35,149 nt of DNA. It comes from a bacterium (GTDB lineage: Bacteria > Patescibacteriota > WWE3 > 2-01-FULL-39-13 > JAACPI01). The notes beneath the pieces are model-generated. The model had not been told where the DNA came from, made no database searches, and worked only from the letters and a program-made list of their open reading frames with translations. The DNA lies in NCBI GenBank assembly GCA_009995545.1, contig JAACPI010000002.1:142316-177464 (forward strand). The letters run 5' to 3'. The translations under genes were made by a program, and so were the position numbers. Shown in pieces: positions 1 to 9,140 of the stretch (position 1 is its first letter; the number at the start of each line of letters is the position of its first letter).

Positions 1-1
1 G

Positions 2-1699
2 AAAATTAGAGTAAGGCAAATAGTGGGAAAAGATGAATGCCCTGCCTGGATAGGAACTTTTCATTCTATTTGCTCTAGAATAATGAGGGTAGATGGGAGT
101 TATTTAGGAATAGCCAATAACTTTAATATCTATGACACAGAAGACTCAATTAGTTTAATCAAAGAGATATCTATAAAAAAGAATATATCAAAAAAAACCA
201 GCCCATCTGCAATCCTAGGAAGTATTTCGTCCGCAAAAAATGAGTTAATAGAACCCCAAGAATATAGATCATTAGCAAGGGGGATGTTCCAAGAAGAAGT
301 AAGTAAAGTCTACGAGGAATACGAAAAAAGATTATTACAAAACAATGCTTTAGATTTTGGCGATCTACTTTCTAAAACCGTTAAACTGCTTCAAACAAGC
401 GAAACGGCCAAGAAAAAGTATACTGAAAAATTTCAATATATACTGGTAGATGAATACCAGGACACAAATAAAGCTCAATACACCTTTACCAAAATTTTAG
501 GGGGCATGAGAAATAATATTTTTGTGGTAGGAGACATGGCTCAAGCTATATATAGCTGGAGGGGGGCTGATTACAGAAATATTCTAAATTTTAAAGGTGA
601 TTACCCAGAATGCTCAGTTTTTAACCTAACTAAAAACTACAGATCCACTGGAAATATAATTAATGCTGCCAAGGAAGTTATAAAGAATAATAAACAGAAT
701 ATAAATCTTGATCTATGGACTGAAAACGGTGATGGGGAAAAAATAAAACTCTACGAAGCACCTGGAGAAAAAGAGGAGGCAAGTTATATAAGCAACCAGA
801 TTAAAAAAACAAGCGTAGAGTATTCAGATATTGCAGTTCTTTATAGAACCAATGCCCAAAGTAGAAACATTGAAGAATCATTCATACGTTTAGGTATACC
901 CTATAAAATTATTGGGGGGCTAAAGTTTTACTCCCGTAAGGAAGTTCGAGATATAGTTTCTTATCTAAAAGTGATTAATAATCCCAAAGATACTGTCGCT
1001 TGGAGAAGAATTATAAACCTACCTCCCAGAGGAATAGGGAAGAAGAACCTAGAAATAATCGAGGAGAATAATTACGATATTGAAGAAATAAGTAGTAAAA
1101 CCCACATTGACTTTGGCAACTTTATAAAAGATGGGGGCGCCGAGACTACAGAAAAATTAATAGATAAAGTTCTGGAGGTAACCAAATACATAAGATTTTT
1201 AAAGGCACAACCCGAGGATCCGGAGCAAATTAATTCAAGAATTGAAAACATAAAAGAACTTAAATCTGTTGCGCAAGAGTTTCCAAAATTACAAGATTTC
1301 ATAGAAAATGCAGCTCTTTTAGAAAGTACAGATTCCTCAGAAGCAGAAGAGAATAGACAAATCACACTTATGACTTTGCACGCAGCCAAAGGTTTAGAGT
1401 TTGAGTTGGTATTTTTGATAGGACTAGAGGAAGGGATATTTCCACATTCCAGGGCATTTGAGAGCCAAGAAGGTTTAGAGGAAGAGAGAAGGTTATGTTA
1501 CGTCGGGATAACCAGAGCGAAAAAACAGCTACATTTGACCTATGCTAAACGAAGAACACTATATGGAAGAAGTACGAGTAATATAACATCAAGATTTATA
1601 GCAGAAATTCCAGAATCGTTAATTGATATACCAATAAGAGAAAATAGTTCAGTAAAAATACAAGATGTAGAAGATTTTTTTCGAGACATTGGTTTATAA
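2..1699 (+). CDS. UvrD/PcrA-type superfamily 1 DNA helicase, 5' truncated by window edge
   Basis: Frame open to base 2. Motifs GTFHSICSRIMR, ILVDEYQDTNKAQY, VVGDMAQAIYSWRGAD, LTKNYRST, VLYRTNAQSR, TLHAAKGLEFELVFLIGLEEGIFPH and EEERRLCYVGITRAKK. Walker A must lie upstream of the window. Confidence 0.96.
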   Translation, partial: KIRVRQIVGKDECPAWIGTFHSICSRIMRVDGSYLGIANNFNIYDTEDSISLIKEISIKKNISKKTSPSAILGSISSAKNELIEPQEYRSLARGMFQEEVSKVYEEYEKRLLQNNALDFGDLLSKTVKLLQTSETAKKKYTEKFQYILVDEYQDTNKAQYTFTKILGGMRNNIFVVGDMAQAIYSWRGADYRNILNFKGDYPECSVFNLTKNYRSTGNIINAAKEVIKNNKQNINLDLWTENGDGEKIKLYEAPGEKEEASYISNQIKKTSVEYSDIAVLYRTNAQSRNIEESFIRLGIPYKIIGGLKFYSRKEVRDIVSYLKVINNPKDTVAWRRIINLPPRGIGKKNLEIIEENNYDIEEISSKTHIDFGNFIKDGGAETTEKLIDKVLEVTKYIRFLKAQPEDPEQINSRIENIKELKSVAQEFPKLQDFIENAALLESTDSSEAEENRQITLMTLHAAKGLEFELVFLIGLEEGIFPHSRAFESQEGLEEERRLCYVGITRAKKQLHLTYAKRRTLYGRSTSNITSRFIAEIPESLIDIPIRENSSVKIQDVEDFFRDIGL

Positions 1700-1728
1700 A
1701 TAATGCTTTATGGTATACTCCAAACTAT

Positions 1729-2355
1729 ATGAAAAAAAATAAACTTACCCCCAAAATTGAACCTGTAAATTTTTTTGTTAAAAATAAGAATCCTATTTCC
1801 CTAGTAGTACTTATACTTCTATTATTTAGTGTATTTTATTATTATAAAGGTCTGTTTATTTCGGCCACAGTCAATGGTAAACCTATAACTAGAATACAAG
1901 TTATTCGTGATTTAGAACAAAGAAGTGGAGCCCAAGCATTGGACTCTCTGATTACTAAATCCTTAATTAACCAAGAAGCTGCTAAAAAAGGCGTAAATGT
2001 GACAGACCAAAATATAGAAGAAGAGATAGCTAAAATCAGAGAAAGTTTAAAAGCACAAGGTCAGGACCTAGACCAAGTCATAGCCACACAGGGATTAACA
2101 GAACAAGATGTTAAAGACCAATTAGACTTGCAACTTAAAATTGAAGGACTCCTTTCCGACAAGCTTAATGTGACAGAGACAGAGATAGACGATTTTATCT
2201 CTACTAACGAATCTTTTTTTACTGAAGAGCAAAAATCCGCGCCTAATTTCAGAGACACAATTAAAGATCAAGTAAAGAGTCAGAAAATCTCACAACTAGG
2301 ACAACCCTATGTCGCAGAACTGAAAAATAGCGCAGATATAAAATACCTAAAATAA
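1729..2355 (+). CDS. SurA N-terminal domain-like membrane-anchored protein, no visible parvulin PPIase domain
   Basis: N-terminal TM helix, then ATVNGKPITRIQVIRDLEQ...LDSLITKSLINQEAAKKGVNVTDQNIEEEI, typical of SurA_N/trigger-factor-like chaperone folds. The protein ends before a PPIase domain. Confidence 0.75.
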   Translation: MKKNKLTPKIEPVNFFVKNKNPISLVVLILLLFSVFYYYKGLFISATVNGKPITRIQVIRDLEQRSGAQALDSLITKSLINQEAAKKGVNVTDQNIEEEIAKIRESLKAQGQDLDQVIATQGLTEQDVKDQLDLQLKIEGLLSDKLNVTETEIDDFISTNESFFTEEQKSAPNFRDTIKDQVKSQKISQLGQPYVAELKNSADIKYLK

Positions 2356-2366
2356 TAGATAAAGGT

Positions 2367-2738
2367 ATGAAGTACCTATTTTGGATTTTTATCCTATTAG
2401 TAAGTTTAACTCTTTTCAGGGCTATCTACCCTACAGTTAAAGTAGCTAATGCTTGTATGTACGAGTTCGAAAAAAATTCACCTTCTAGGCTTATATTGAC
2501 TAGAAGCGGTAACTCGGAGTCGACAAAAAACTTCTGTGTAAAAAATTTAAGCAATATAAAAAAAGTTAAAACTTGTTTAGAGTCATCAAAAAAAGAAGAG
2601 AAGATAAAGGGTATAACTGAATTAATAAAAAAGATTGACGAAATTGCCACTTTGTCTGGGGAAGAAATTTCTAACAATGTTATAGAGCACAATAGAGACT
2701 GTGAAAATTTTCCAGAACTATTATTTAGAGAACAGTAA
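2367..2738 (+). CDS. Hypothetical protein with N-terminal signal/TM segment
   Basis: ORF with hydrophobic N-terminus (MKYLFWIFILLVSLTLF). Stop overlaps the start of the next CDS at 2738. Confidence 0.6.
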   Translation: MKYLFWIFILLVSLTLFRAIYPTVKVANACMYEFEKNSPSRLILTRSGNSESTKNFCVKNLSNIKKVKTCLESSKKEEKIKGITELIKKIDEIATLSGEEISNNVIEHNRDCENFPELLFREQ

Positions 2739-4525
2739 TGGGCAGAGCCTATTTTAAATTGACTCAGATAATTTCGATCTTATCGAAAGATAAGGTTAAA
2801 AATACTCTCTCCTCAAAAAAATTTCACTACATTCTAATTATATTGTTAGGACTAATTCTCTACGCAAACACGTTTAATAATGCGATGTTTTGGGATGATA
2901 ACGACTTTATTTTAAACAACAGCTATATTAAAAGCTGGTTATACCTACCAAAATACTTTTCACAAAATGTAATAGCGGGTACCGGATTAGTGAGTGACTA
3001 TTGGAGACCTTTATTAATGTTGGTGTTTTCTCTTGAGTGGAGTCTCTGGGCCGACTGGAACGGGGGGTACCATATTGTCAATACAATATTTCACATAACC
3101 TGCGGACTATTAACTTATAATTTAGTAGTACGTTTATTTAAAAATAGGTGGGTTGCCCTTGTCACAAGTTGTGTATTTATCTTACACCCCTTGCAAACCG
3201 AAGCGGTCTCCTATGCAAACAGTTTAGGAGATTCACTCTCCACATTCTTTCTGCTGTTAAGCTATATCTTCTTCGATAAATTTTTAACTACAAAAAATAG
3301 GGATTACAAAATAATTATCAAGAGCTCTTTATTTTTTACTGCAGCCTTAATGTCCAAAGAGACGGCTGTTGTCGGGGCACCTATAATTTTAACTATTTAT
3401 CTTTTAAAAAACCCTATTCTTAAAATCAGGTTTTTTGATTTTAAGAATTTACTTAAAAATACCTGGGTTAGTATTTTTATAGTGTCGGTATATTTTATTT
3501 TAAGGGCTAGTAAATTAAACTTTAGAAACTCGTTCAACCTATACAACGAACAAAACGAATTCACTTCAAATATATTTCTCAGAGTTATCACTTTCTTCAA
3601 AATCTTTTACAACTATCTATCTCTAATTTTTATTCCTATTAACCTACACATGGAAAGGACCGTGCAAAAGATAGAGGGGTTTTTGGACTATCAATTGATC
3701 CTAGGAGTTCTATTATTTTCACTAATTTTATTTACCGGAATTAGGGCTTATCTTAAAAAACAAAAAATTATATGGTTTGGGGCTACTTGGTTTCTGATAG
3801 CATTAATACCAGTTTCAAATATTATTGTTCCAATTAACGGGTTAATTTATGAGCACTGGATGTACTCTCCGATGATAGGTTTTTCGTTATTTTTAGCAGG
3901 CCTAGTTAAATTAAATTGGAACAAATACTTACATAAAAAACAAACTAAGATCCTTTTCATCACCTCGTTAGTGCTTTATTTATCACTTTTAAGTATCAAA
4001 ACAATGCAAAGAAATAATGATTGGGAAGATCCCATCTATTTCTACCAACAAACACTCAGTTACTCACCTAATAACTATAAAATATTAAATAACTTAGGGA
4101 TGGAGTATGCTGAAAAATTAGATCACGACAACGGTATAAAATACTATAACAAGGCAATTTATGTCGATCCTACAAACCCAGTTGCATACCACAATCTAGG
4201 TAACTCCTATTATGAACAAAAGAATTATACAAGGGCAGAAGAGCTTTATATAAAGGCTCTAGATTTGGATCCGAAGTTCGTTTTCTCAAAAAATGCTCTA
4301 ATAAAAACCTACGCCACTCAAGACAGCTGGGAAAAGTTATATGGGGTATTTTTAGGGCACGAAGCTGAGTCCTTGGAAGACTTCATAAAGCTATACCAGC
4401 TAGCCACTCAATTACAAAACTATGGGGTGGCACAAGATTTTATAAATAAAGCAGTAGATCTCGCACCGAATAATTTAAACCTAATAAAATTACAAAAACA
4501 AACTAAAGTACTCTCATCTCCGTAG
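2738..4525 (+). CDS. Polytopic membrane protein with C-terminal TPR repeats (TMTC / GT-C glycosyltransferase-like)
   Basis: Many TM helices, NSYIKSW...DYWRPLLML and HPLQTEAVSY motifs. C-terminal TPRs (NNLGMEYAEKLDHDNGIKYYNKAIYVDPTNPVAYHNLGNSYYEQKNYTRAEELYIKALDLDP). Confidence 0.8.
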   Translation: MGRAYFKLTQIISILSKDKVKNTLSSKKFHYILIILLGLILYANTFNNAMFWDDNDFILNNSYIKSWLYLPKYFSQNVIAGTGLVSDYWRPLLMLVFSLEWSLWADWNGGYHIVNTIFHITCGLLTYNLVVRLFKNRWVALVTSCVFILHPLQTEAVSYANSLGDSLSTFFLLLSYIFFDKFLTTKNRDYKIIIKSSLFFTAALMSKETAVVGAPIILTIYLLKNPILKIRFFDFKNLLKNTWVSIFIVSVYFILRASKLNFRNSFNLYNEQNEFTSNIFLRVITFFKIFYNYLSLIFIPINLHMERTVQKIEGFLDYQLILGVLLFSLILFTGIRAYLKKQKIIWFGATWFLIALIPVSNIIVPINGLIYEHWMYSPMIGFSLFLAGLVKLNWNKYLHKKQTKILFITSLVLYLSLLSIKTMQRNNDWEDPIYFYQQTLSYSPNNYKILNNLGMEYAEKLDHDNGIKYYNKAIYVDPTNPVAYHNLGNSYYEQKNYTRAEELYIKALDLDPKFVFSKNALIKTYATQDSWEKLYGVFLGHEAESLEDFIKLYQLATQLQNYGVAQDFINKAVDLAPNNLNLIKLQKQTKVLSSP

Positions 4526-5683
4526 ATTATTTTCGTGCACAATACTGATATTTTTAAAATTTTCAATTATCTGATTGTATTTATCGTTGCTAGGCACTGT
4601 AACCTGGCCGTAGTCAACGATGTAGGTAGGAATAAATTCTACGTCTACAAGATCTTTCCCACTAAAGCTTAGTTTTGCGACAACCCCCTCTTTTGTTTTT
4701 TCGCTCCACAATTGATCAAAAATAAAGTTACCCTGTGCATATAAAATTAACTTATCCTTATAAAATTCTGCCGGTTGAATCCAGTGTGGGTGGTTACCGA
4801 TTACTACTGTAGCACCCGAATCGATAGCCAGATGTGCCAAAACCTTCTGTCGCTGAGTTACTTTATCAGTATATTCTTCGCCCCAATGAAAACTCACAAT
4901 CAGCACGTCGGATTCCTTTACACCAATACTTATCTGGTTCTCTACATTTTCTATTTCAGCCGCATTAATACTGCTGTAATTTCCAACATCATTAAAACCG
5001 ATAAAACCGAATCTAATTCCCCTTAGGGTAACGAGAGTTGCAGGAAGGCTTTTTATCCCGAAGGGTTTAATACTCTTTTCTTGTAATATACTAACCGTTT
5101 CATTCATACCAGATAACCCATAATCAGAGGCATGATTATTGGCCAAATTAACTACATCTACTCCGGCTAAAACTAGACCTTCAGTATTTTGGGGGCTCCC
5201 ACAAAAAACCATGCCCTCGTCGGTTGTAGGACAAGTAGAAACCAGGGGGGTTTCTAAATTTATAAGTGTTATATCCGCTTTATTAAGTGTCTCTGCAAGA
5301 TTTTCAACTACCCAACTAAAATCATTCTTTGATATTGCTTTAGAGTTAACACTTCTAGCTGTCATATAATCCCCTGTTGATACTAGAGTTACAATATCCG
5401 AGTTTGACTCTTCTTTGAAAACAGTTTTAGGGCCAAATAAGGATGCAACCTCTCTTTTATTCATACTCTGATTAATATCAGATAGGTGTTCGGACCTGCT
5501 TCTTAAATCTTTAGGGGTTTCATCGAGAACATCCTTACCTGAGTATTCAGGGCTGGAAAGATTTTCCAGACTGTATCTGTAGTTTGTTATTTTAATATTA
5601 AGAATCCAAAAAAACAGTATCAAAAACAATATAAACAGCAAGAGGTATAGCAGTAAAAATTTAATTCTTTTCTTTTTTTCCAT
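4514..5683 (-). CDS. CapA / PGA_cap family metallophosphoesterase-like protein (poly-gamma-glutamate synthesis-type)
   Basis: N-terminal TM helix. Motifs TGDYMTARSV, LINLETPLVS, NLANNHASDYG, VSFHWGEEY, VVIGNHPHWIQ, YAQGNFIFDQ. Converges on the previous CDS with a 12-bp overlap. Confidence 0.88.
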   Translation of the reverse strand: MEKKKRIKFLLLYLLLFILFLILFFWILNIKITNYRYSLENLSSPEYSGKDVLDETPKDLRSRSEHLSDINQSMNKREVASLFGPKTVFKEESNSDIVTLVSTGDYMTARSVNSKAISKNDFSWVVENLAETLNKADITLINLETPLVSTCPTTDEGMVFCGSPQNTEGLVLAGVDVVNLANNHASDYGLSGMNETVSILQEKSIKPFGIKSLPATLVTLRGIRFGFIGFNDVGNYSSINAAEIENVENQISIGVKESDVLIVSFHWGEEYTDKVTQRQKVLAHLAIDSGATVVIGNHPHWIQPAEFYKDKLILYAQGNFIFDQLWSEKTKEGVVAKLSFSGKDLVDVEFIPTYIVDYGQVTVPSNDKYNQIIENFKNISIVHENNLRR

Positions 5684-5821
5684 TGTATAAATGTTATAGT
5701 GTTTCTACCTGTTTAACAATTAAAGTAGAGGTTAAAAATTTTATCAAAAGTTTAAATAAAGTAGATAAAAAAATTAAACAGGTTTAACATTAGATAGAAG
5801 CTTTTACTTTAAAAAATAATT

Positions 5822-6727
5822 ATGCCCCTAATACTGTCATTAGATGGAGGTTCTACTAGCTTAAAAATTGGGTTATTAGATACTGAAAGCCAAAGAATTA
5901 TAAGCCAGCTAACTATTAATAGGGCATTTAGTTATAAAACCATTACAGACCCCCAAGGAGTACAATACCTTGATGAAATTTTGAGCCAGCTACCAAAGGA
6001 GGGTATTAAAAAAATTGTATTAGGAATTTCTGGGGCAGACACAGAAACAGAAATTTCAGACTGTTCCAATAAAATATCGGGCCATTTTAAAACACAATAC
6101 CCAGAAGCAGAAATTAAAATATTTAATGATGTAGATTTAGTTCTAGAAAACACGGGTTCTACATTAAAAAATAAAATTGCTATTATTTCCGGCACGGGCA
6201 GCAACTGTGTAGGTATAAACGAAAATGGAATTAAAGCAAAAGCAGGTGGACTAGACTACATTTTATCAGACCAAGGAAGTGGTTATAATATAGGGCTTCT
6301 TGCCCTTAGATCTGCTGTAGAAAGTGAAGATGGTAGATCTAAAAAAACGGACCTACAAAATGAAATTTTTAAGCAACTATCTGTTAATTCCGGAAAAGAG
6401 CTTAAAAAAATTGTTTATAATAAAGACTTTGCAAAAAAAGACTTTGCAAAATTGGCTCTTGTGGTAGTAAAAATGGCTAATTCTAAGGATCAAACCAGCA
6501 TTCAAATTTTACAGCAGGCAGGATACGAACTTTTTAAACATGTTAAAGCAGTAGCTCTAAATTTAGAACTAAGAGACAAGGAATTTTTGGTAATACAGGC
6601 TGGAAGTATGTTCAAAGTAAAAGATGTTCGAGATCCTTTTGAAGAAATGGTAAAAGACTATTTCCCAGGGGTTCTTTTAGAACTCCCCAAAAACCCGAGT
6701 TTCTGGGGAGCGATAAATCTTGTTTAA
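5822..6727 (+). CDS. BadF/BadG/BcrA/BcrD-type ATPase (N-acetylglucosamine kinase-like)
   Basis: Phosphate-binding motifs LSLDGGSTSLKIGLLD and IAIISGTGSNCVGIN; GGLDYILSDQGSGYNIGLLALRSAV. Confidence 0.85.
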   Translation: MPLILSLDGGSTSLKIGLLDTESQRIISQLTINRAFSYKTITDPQGVQYLDEILSQLPKEGIKKIVLGISGADTETEISDCSNKISGHFKTQYPEAEIKIFNDVDLVLENTGSTLKNKIAIISGTGSNCVGINENGIKAKAGGLDYILSDQGSGYNIGLLALRSAVESEDGRSKKTDLQNEIFKQLSVNSGKELKKIVYNKDFAKKDFAKLALVVVKMANSKDQTSIQILQQAGYELFKHVKAVALNLELRDKEFLVIQAGSMFKVKDVRDPFEEMVKDYFPGVLLELPKNPSFWGAINLV

Positions 6728-8382
6728 AGGTTTAAACCCTCTACAACTATCATAGGAGCCTCGCCAATTCTTTTATACAAATGCTTAGACAAAGCTTTTT
6801 CTACTACTCTTTTTACTAGGGAAAAATCTTTGGTGGTTCCCGATTCTTTTTCTCTTTCCAAGGTATCTTGAACATTCTTCTTCATCCCATTTAGTAGGGC
6901 CTGATTTTCTTTAACGTAAATAAAACCACGAGTGTAAATTTCAACCTTATCTGCACGTACTTCACCGTTACTTGTTGGAACGACAACAAAAACTACGCCA
7001 TTATCAGCTAAAGCTTTTCTATCTTTTAAGACTATGCTTTCTACTGAGTTCTTTTGGTTAGAGTTATCAATAAAAATTTCTTCAATCTCTACTTTTTGAC
7101 CTTTTTTAACAAAGTCGCCGGTAATTTCAAGCGTCTCACCATCTAGTAACTCAAATATATTATCTCCCTCAAAACCTTGGCTAGATAACATATCTTTGTA
7201 AGCTCGCATATGTTTAATTCCGCCACCTATGGGCCAAAAATATTTGGGCCTTATTAATTGAGCCATTAAGGTTAGATCTCCTCTAGAACCATGCCCAGAA
7301 ACATGTAAATCTTGTTGAAGTTCAGAATACACAACGTGTGCACCCAATAGAGTAAGTCGATCGATAACCTTATCTACTTGAGGCTCCATACCAGGTATAG
7401 GATCACCAGAAAATGCAACTGTAGAATTGGGTGTAAGCTTTAGTCTTCGATGTTCTCCTTTAGAGAGTTTGTCTAAAGTAGACCCTACCTGGCCATAGTT
7501 ACCTGGCACTACCAACATTAATTCATTATCTTTGTAATTACCCATCTCTTTTTCACTAATTAAGGTTCCCTCAGGAATATTAATTATTTTATGCTTTATA
7601 ACAACCTCTAAGTTGTTTTCTATAGAATAGCCACTAACAACAACTTTTCTATTATGACTTTTTGCACTATTTAAGGCTTGCTGAATTCTAGAAATATTTG
7701 AAGACATAGTTGTAATAACCACCAAGCCTGGAGCGTCTTTAATAACCGCATCAAAGCTGTCCTCTATATATTTCTCCGAACGAGTGTATCCAAAGTGAGT
7801 TGCACCTAAACTGTCGCTTAACATTAAAGTTGGGTTTAAACTCTCTGCTAGGGAGGCTATTTTTCTTATATTAGCTGGTTTGTCCATAATAGGCGTCCAG
7901 TCAAACTTAAAGTCAGTCTGGTGAACTACAGTTCCAGACGGAGTTTTAATAAAAAATCCCAACGTATTAGGAACTGAGTGATTTACTCTATAAGGAGTTA
8001 ATTCAAAGTCATTACCAATTTTAAATGAGGTATGCGGCTCAATGGAAGTAAATTTTGGAGTATTTACATTCTTAAAGTCCTTAAGCTTATTAAGTAAAAA
8101 GTCCTGCACCATAGGGTGCGCGTATATGTTTAACGGAATTTCTCTTAAAAGATAAGGGGTGGCACTATAGTGATCCTCGTGTGCATGAGTCAGTAGTAAA
8201 CCTTTTAATTTATCCTTTATTTTAAGCACATATCTAAAATCAGGAATTATCAGATCCACGCCGTAATCCTCTACCTCAGGAAAACCAATTCCACAATCTA
8301 CTAACAACGCCTCATTCTCTGTTTCGTAAAGAAACATATTTTTTTGTACACTAACTCCACCTAAATTTATGATTTTTAACAT
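6724..8382 (-). CDS. rnj: Ribonuclease J (beta-CASP metallo-beta-lactamase RNase)
   Basis: LLTHAHEDHYSATPYLL (HxHxDH), HQTDFKFDWTP, LLSDSLGATHFGYT, VVVSGYSIENN, DLHVSGHGSRGDLTLMAQLIRPKYFWPIGG. Confidence 0.95.
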   Translation of the reverse strand: MLKIINLGGVSVQKNMFLYETENEALLVDCGIGFPEVEDYGVDLIIPDFRYVLKIKDKLKGLLLTHAHEDHYSATPYLLREIPLNIYAHPMVQDFLLNKLKDFKNVNTPKFTSIEPHTSFKIGNDFELTPYRVNHSVPNTLGFFIKTPSGTVVHQTDFKFDWTPIMDKPANIRKIASLAESLNPTLMLSDSLGATHFGYTRSEKYIEDSFDAVIKDAPGLVVITTMSSNISRIQQALNSAKSHNRKVVVSGYSIENNLEVVIKHKIINIPEGTLISEKEMGNYKDNELMLVVPGNYGQVGSTLDKLSKGEHRRLKLTPNSTVAFSGDPIPGMEPQVDKVIDRLTLLGAHVVYSELQQDLHVSGHGSRGDLTLMAQLIRPKYFWPIGGGIKHMRAYKDMLSSQGFEGDNIFELLDGETLEITGDFVKKGQKVEIEEIFIDNSNQKNSVESIVLKDRKALADNGVVFVVVPTSNGEVRADKVEIYTRGFIYVKENQALLNGMKKNVQDTLEREKESGTTKDFSLVKRVVEKALSKHLYKRIGEAPMIVVEGLNL

Positions 8383-8454
8383 AATATTTACATTTTTGTG
8401 TGGTAAACAAATTTAAACACTACTTAGTGCTTTATATACCACACCTTAATTTAA

Positions 8455-9087
8455 TTAAAACAAACTTATACCAACATTAATATCACTTTTTTTACCCTTA
8501 TTAAAAAAAGCAATTTCGTTTATATCCTTTTTTAAAAGCCCCGGAATTTTTGCAAAGTCCGAAACTAATATATTTTTTATCGCAGGGTTTCTCAGCGCCC
8601 CCGAAGGATGATAAACAGGAAATACAATAAAGTTTTTAACTCTAAAAGCCTTTCCGTGCTCCTCACCAAGCTTCTTACCAGGCAAGTAGTATTCCATTGC
8701 AAGTCTGCCAATAGTCACTACCACCTTTGGTTTTATAATATCAATCTGCTTGTCTATGTAAGGGGAACAAGCCCTAATTTCATCTACCATAGGATCTCTG
8801 TTCTCTGGAGGGTGGCATTTGATTAAGTTACCTATCCACACCTCTCTTCTATTATAACCAATCTTGGCAATGAGTTCATTCAGAAGCATTCCAGATTTTC
8901 CAATAAAGGGTCTACCCATAGAGTCCTCCTCTGAGCTAGGGGCCTCCCCTAAAAAGATAAGCTTAGAAGTTATGTTACCCTCTCCGGGTATTGCATTAAT
9001 CCTAGTTCTGCAAAGCCTGCACTGCCCACAGTTTAACACTGCTTTATTAATTTTTATAAATAAATCTCTTCTATTTGATATTTCCAT
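8455..9087 (-). CDS. Family 4 (Fe-S) uracil-DNA glycosylase
   Basis: CGQCRLC cysteines, FLGEAPSSEEDSMGRPFIGKSG, WIGNLIKCHPPENRDP, CSPYIDKQI, VYHPSGALR. Confidence 0.93.
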   Translation of the reverse strand: MEISNRRDLFIKINKAVLNCGQCRLCRTRINAIPGEGNITSKLIFLGEAPSSEEDSMGRPFIGKSGMLLNELIAKIGYNRREVWIGNLIKCHPPENRDPMVDEIRACSPYIDKQIDIIKPKVVVTIGRLAMEYYLPGKKLGEEHGKAFRVKNFIVFPVYHPSGALRNPAIKNILVSDFAKIPGLLKKDINEIAFFNKGKKSDINVGISLF

Positions 9088-9140
9088 AACTAAAATTTTT
9101 TATCTAGGGCAAAAAAATACTGAAAAGAATAAAACTTACC

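Noticed and set aside
1072-1389. Minus ORF antisense to UvrD, and similar antisense ORFs across pnp, infB, nusA, lon-like, TrlF-like and other genes
   Set aside because: All lie opposite strongly conserved coding sequence and show no recognisable domains.
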